Of a stretch of 6,776 nucleotides of DNA, positions 4,565 to 6,776 are shown piece after piece. Under the pieces are notes generated by a model that was not told the origin of the DNA, did no database searches, and worked only from the letters and a program-made list of their open reading frames with translations. Every line of letters begins with the position of its first letter. Position 1 is the first letter of the stretch. The position numbers and the translations under genes are program-made. The DNA is taken from the NCBI GenBank assembly GCA_027343725.1, contig DAHWKH010000045.1, forward strand, positions 1 through 6,776, in the 5' to 3' direction. The DNA comes from Acidiferrobacteraceae bacterium (GTDB taxonomy: Bacteria > Pseudomonadota > Gammaproteobacteria > Acidiferrobacterales > Acidiferrobacteraceae).

Positions 4565-6284
4565 GGAACTGCATCTGGTGGAGGCGGGCATACACCTTGT
4601 TCAAGGCCATGAGCTCCCCGTGCGTGCCCCGCTCGACCACGCGCCCCTTACTCATGACCAGAATGCAATCGGCGTGCTCAACGGTCGATAACCGGTGGGC
4701 AATCACCAGTGTGCTGCGATTCTCCATAAGGCGCAACATCGCGGCCTGGACGTGGCGCTCGGACTCGGTGTCGAGCGCGGCCGTGGCCTCGTCGAGGATC
4801 AGCACCGGGGCGTTTTTCAGCAAGGCCCGGGCGATCGCGATGCGCTGGCGCTGGCCGCCCGACAAACGCACGCCGCGCTCCCCCACCACCGTGTCGAGCC
4901 CGTGCGGCAAGTCCTTCAGGAACTCGGCGATGTGCGCCGCCTCGACGATCTCCCACAGCCGCTCCTCGCTGGTCGCGCCGCGGTGGCCGTACAGGATGTT
5001 GGCGCGGATCGTGGTATCGAACAGGACCGTCTCCTGACTCACGAGGGCGATATGCGAACGCAGATTGGCGCGCGTCAGCTCGCGGGTGTCGATGCCGTCG
5101 AGCAGGATCGCGCCCTCCTCGATGTCATAGAACCGCGGCAGGAGATTGGCGATCGTGGTCTTGCCGCTGCCCGAGGTCCCGACCAGGGCCAGCGTGCGGC
5201 CCGCGGGCAGCGAGAACGAAATATCGTGCACGGCCGGACGCGCGCCGGGATGGTAGCGGAACGACACGTGCCGGTATTCGATGGCGCCGCGCGCCTCGGC
5301 CAGCGCGCGCTGTCCGGTCTCGGGCTCCGGGGGCTCGTCGATCAGACTGAAAACGCTTTGCGAGGCCGCCATGCCGATCTGCAGGGTTTCGTTGACCTGC
5401 GTCAGGCGTTTGATCGGCGCAAGCAGCATCATCATGGCGGTGACATAGGACATGAACGACCCCACGTTCGCGCGCGGCTCGTGCATCGCCATGTAGACGA
5501 CTCCCGACAGCGCCGTCGCCGCCAGCAACTGCACGAACGGCACGCCCGAGGCCATGACGCGTGTGCGGCGCATGTTCTCGCGCCGGTTGTTCTCATTGGT
5601 GGCATCGAACGCCGCCTGCGTCTCCCGCTGGCCGCCGAAGGTCTTGATGACCCGGTGGCCGTCGACCGCCTCCTGCACCACGTGCGAAATGCCACCCATG
5701 GAGTCCTGGATCGCGCGGCTCGTACGGCGAAAACCCGAGCCCATCCGGCGGTTGATCAAGGCGATGAGCGGCGCCACGACCAGGATCGCCGCGGTGAGCG
5801 CCCAGTTGAGATACACCATCCATCCGAGCAGCCCGATGACTGTGGCGTTGTCCTTCACGAGCGTCGTCAAGGCACGGGTCGCCGCACCCGCCACCTGCTC
5901 CACGTCATAAATGAGCTTCGCGATCAGCACGCCCGAGGAGTGCGCGTCGAAAAACCGGTTCGGAAGCGACAGGAGGCGCGCGAACATCTGCGCGCGGATA
6001 TCGAGGATCACTTGCCGTCCGACCCAGTTGGTGAGGTAGGTGGACGCGAACGAGGCACTCCCGCGCACCAAGAACAAGCCGATCACGGCAAGCGGCACCA
6101 AGCGCATGCTCTCCGGGTTCTTGTGCACGAATCCGCCGTTCAAAAGCGGGCGCATGAGGGCCGCGAACAGGGGTTCCGTGGCCGAGCCGATGAGCATGGC
6201 GACGATCGCCACGGCGAACGGGCCCCGATAGGGCCAGGCGTAGCGCAGAAGCCGCCGGTAAAGGGCCGGGGTCCTGGCGCTCAC
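4557..6284 (-). CDS. msbA: Lipid A export ABC transporter, ATP-binding/permease protein MsbA
   Basis: MsbA is a homodimeric half-transporter that flips core-lipid A across the inner membrane using ATP. The 575-residue protein matches the usual length (582 in E. coli). The N-terminal membrane domain (about 20-315) has hydrophobic segments near 22-44, 62-85, 140-178 and 250-292, plus the family's LLSLPNRFFD and SxVLIAKLxYDVEQVA stretches. The nucleotide-binding domain has Walker A GTSGSGKTT (369-377), Q-loop Gln417 in LVSQE, signature LSGGQRQR (474-481), Walker B VLILDEAT with Glu499, and H-loop His530 in IAHRLST. Nothing essential is missing. The start is GTG, forming a GTGA four-base overlap with exbD. 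Adjacency to lpxK separates it from generic lipid or drug half-transporters. Confidence 0.95.
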   Translation of the reverse strand: MSARTPALYRRLLRYAWPYRGPFAVAIVAMLIGSATEPLFAALMRPLLNGGFVHKNPESMRLVPLAVIGLFLVRGSASFASTYLTNWVGRQVILDIRAQMFARLLSLPNRFFDAHSSGVLIAKLIYDVEQVAGAATRALTTLVKDNATVIGLLGWMVYLNWALTAAILVVAPLIALINRRMGSGFRRTSRAIQDSMGGISHVVQEAVDGHRVIKTFGGQRETQAAFDATNENNRRENMRRTRVMASGVPFVQLLAATALSGVVYMAMHEPRANVGSFMSYVTAMMMLLAPIKRLTQVNETLQIGMAASQSVFSLIDEPPEPETGQRALAEARGAIEYRHVSFRYHPGARPAVHDISFSLPAGRTLALVGTSGSGKTTIANLLPRFYDIEEGAILLDGIDTRELTRANLRSHIALVSQETVLFDTTIRANILYGHRGATSEERLWEIVEAAHIAEFLKDLPHGLDTVVGERGVRLSGGQRQRIAIARALLKNAPVLILDEATAALDTESERHVQAAMLRLMENRSTLVIAHRLSTVEHADCILVMSKGRVVERGTHGELMALNKVYARLHQMQFHA

Positions 6285-6691
6285 GAGCGACCGCGAACCT
6301 TGGTGGCGAACACGATGTGGGCAAGCCCCAGGCGGCGCGCGGCATCCAAGGCGTGGACCACCGCCCGGTAGGGGGCCGCGCGATCGGCGTAGAGGATCAC
6401 CGGGGTGCGGGGATTGGTGACGCGCGCCGCGAGCGCGCGCATGAGCGCCCGCTCGCCCCCGGCGACGGCGTGCCCGTCGACCGCGAATCCGCCGGCGGCA
6501 TCGATCACGATGCGCAGACCATGGGTCTTGAGAGGCGCGCGCGGCGAGGCCTTGGGCAGCTGCACCTTCAAGGCCGACTGGTGCGCAAAGCTGGTCGTCA
6601 GGACCAGAAAGATCAGCGTCATCAACAGCACGTCGATCATCGGTACGAGATTGATCTCGGGCTCTTCCGGTGAGCGGCTGCGAAATCGCAT
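6281..6691 (-). CDS. exbD: ExbD/TolR-family biopolymer transport protein
   Basis: A 136-residue inner-membrane protein that, with ExbB/TolQ, uses the proton gradient to energise envelope processes. Layout: a short cytoplasmic N-terminus with the family's PEINLVPMID; one membrane helix (about 17-36) with the conserved proton-carrying Asp20 at its start; then a periplasmic domain ending in LDAARRLGLAHIVFATK, the usual ExbD/TolR closing element. Length is typical (about 130-145). The ATG shares its first base with the exbB stop (TGATG), and GAGG lies seven bases upstream. The stop overlaps the msbA GTG. No tonB or tolA is in view; in Pseudomonas an exbB-exbD pair likewise precedes lpxK. The exact partner is unknown. 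Confidence 0.93.
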   Translation of the reverse strand: MRFRSRSPEEPEINLVPMIDVLLMTLIFLVLTTSFAHQSALKVQLPKASPRAPLKTHGLRIVIDAAGGFAVDGHAVAGGERALMRALAARVTNPRTPVILYADRAAPYRAVVHALDAARRLGLAHIVFATKVRGRS

Positions 6692-6776
6692 CAGACGGCC
6701 TCGCGCTCCCCTTTCAGGATTTCCACGAGCCGCAGGGCTTCCCGTTCCATGTCGGTCAAGAGGGCATTCACGCGCG
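6691..6776 (-). CDS. exbB: ExbB/TolQ/MotA-family proton channel protein, C-terminal end (partial)
   Basis: The last 27 codons before a TGA at 6693-6691 are in the window; the gene enters from the right edge. The peptide includes RVNALLTDMEREALRLVEIL and ends in KGEREAV, the charged amphipathic cytoplasmic tail typical of ExbB-type proteins in this gene neighbourhood. The membrane helices lie outside. The identification relies on the tail plus the exbD partner overlapping by one base. The operon's first genes and promoter are upstream of this point, beyond the window. Confidence 0.8.
   Translation of the reverse strand, partial: RVNALLTDMEREALRLVEILKGEREAV

Noticed and set aside
3479..4612. 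Plus-strand open frame of 377 codons opposite the WaaA-like gene
   Set aside because: The translation is Arg/Pro/Ala-rich without recognisable motifs, while the minus strand has a protein with family-like motifs and overlaps typical of the operon.
4695..6371. Plus-strand open frame of 558 codons opposite msbA and exbD
   Set aside because: It is a GC-driven antisense shadow: low-complexity Arg/His/Gly-rich translation with no family motifs, fully covering well-supported msbA on the other strand.

Overview
The window is a high-GC stretch of a Gram-negative chromosome, most likely a gammaproteobacterium. The support is the gene order exbB-exbD-(msbA, extra gene)-lpxK-ycaR-kdsB-low-molecular-weight phosphatase. 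This is the exbB-exbD-lpxK-ycaR-kdsB-ptp order known from Pseudomonas, combined with the msbA-lpxK pairing known from E. coli. I cannot name the species from the sequence.

Right part (1066-6776, minus strand): one tightly packed operon read from right to left. It contains the 3' end of an exbB/tolQ-type gene, exbD, msbA, a divergent WaaA (Kdo transferase)-like glycosyltransferase, lpxK, a ycaR/Trm112-like zinc-ribbon gene, kdsB, and a low-molecular-weight protein tyrosine phosphatase. All junctions down to kdsB overlap by 1 to about 8 bases. Only the phosphatase is set apart, by 28 bases that hold a small hairpin. Functionally the operon joins lipid A 4'-phosphorylation (LpxK), Kdo activation (KdsB), a possible Kdo-type transfer step (WaaA-like), lipid A-core flipping (MsbA) and an ExbB/ExbD proton-driven energising pair. 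The promoter must lie beyond the right edge.

Left part (1-890, plus strand unless stated): a decayed mobile-element junction. At 1-140 lies the 5' end of what looks like an ISNCY/IS1202-type insertion sequence, with the first 16 codons of its transposase on the minus strand, leaving the window at base 1. It abuts, apparently within a base or so of 140/141, the C-terminal part of an IS3-family transposase that also carries a frameshift. That reads as one IS inserted in another. The IS3 remnant ends near 705, where the last ~60 codons of a group 1 (GT4-like) glycosyltransferase continue in frame to a stop at 890. The insertions thus appear to have destroyed a polysaccharide glycosyltransferase gene lying tail to tail with the LPS operon.

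Bases 891-1065 are a short convergent intergenic region with a perfect 14-base palindrome that may help end transcription. I see no tRNA, rRNA, CRISPR array or riboswitch. The least ordinary items are the divergent WaaA-like gene inside the lipid A operon and the nested IS junction. I do not see a wholly new multi-gene system.
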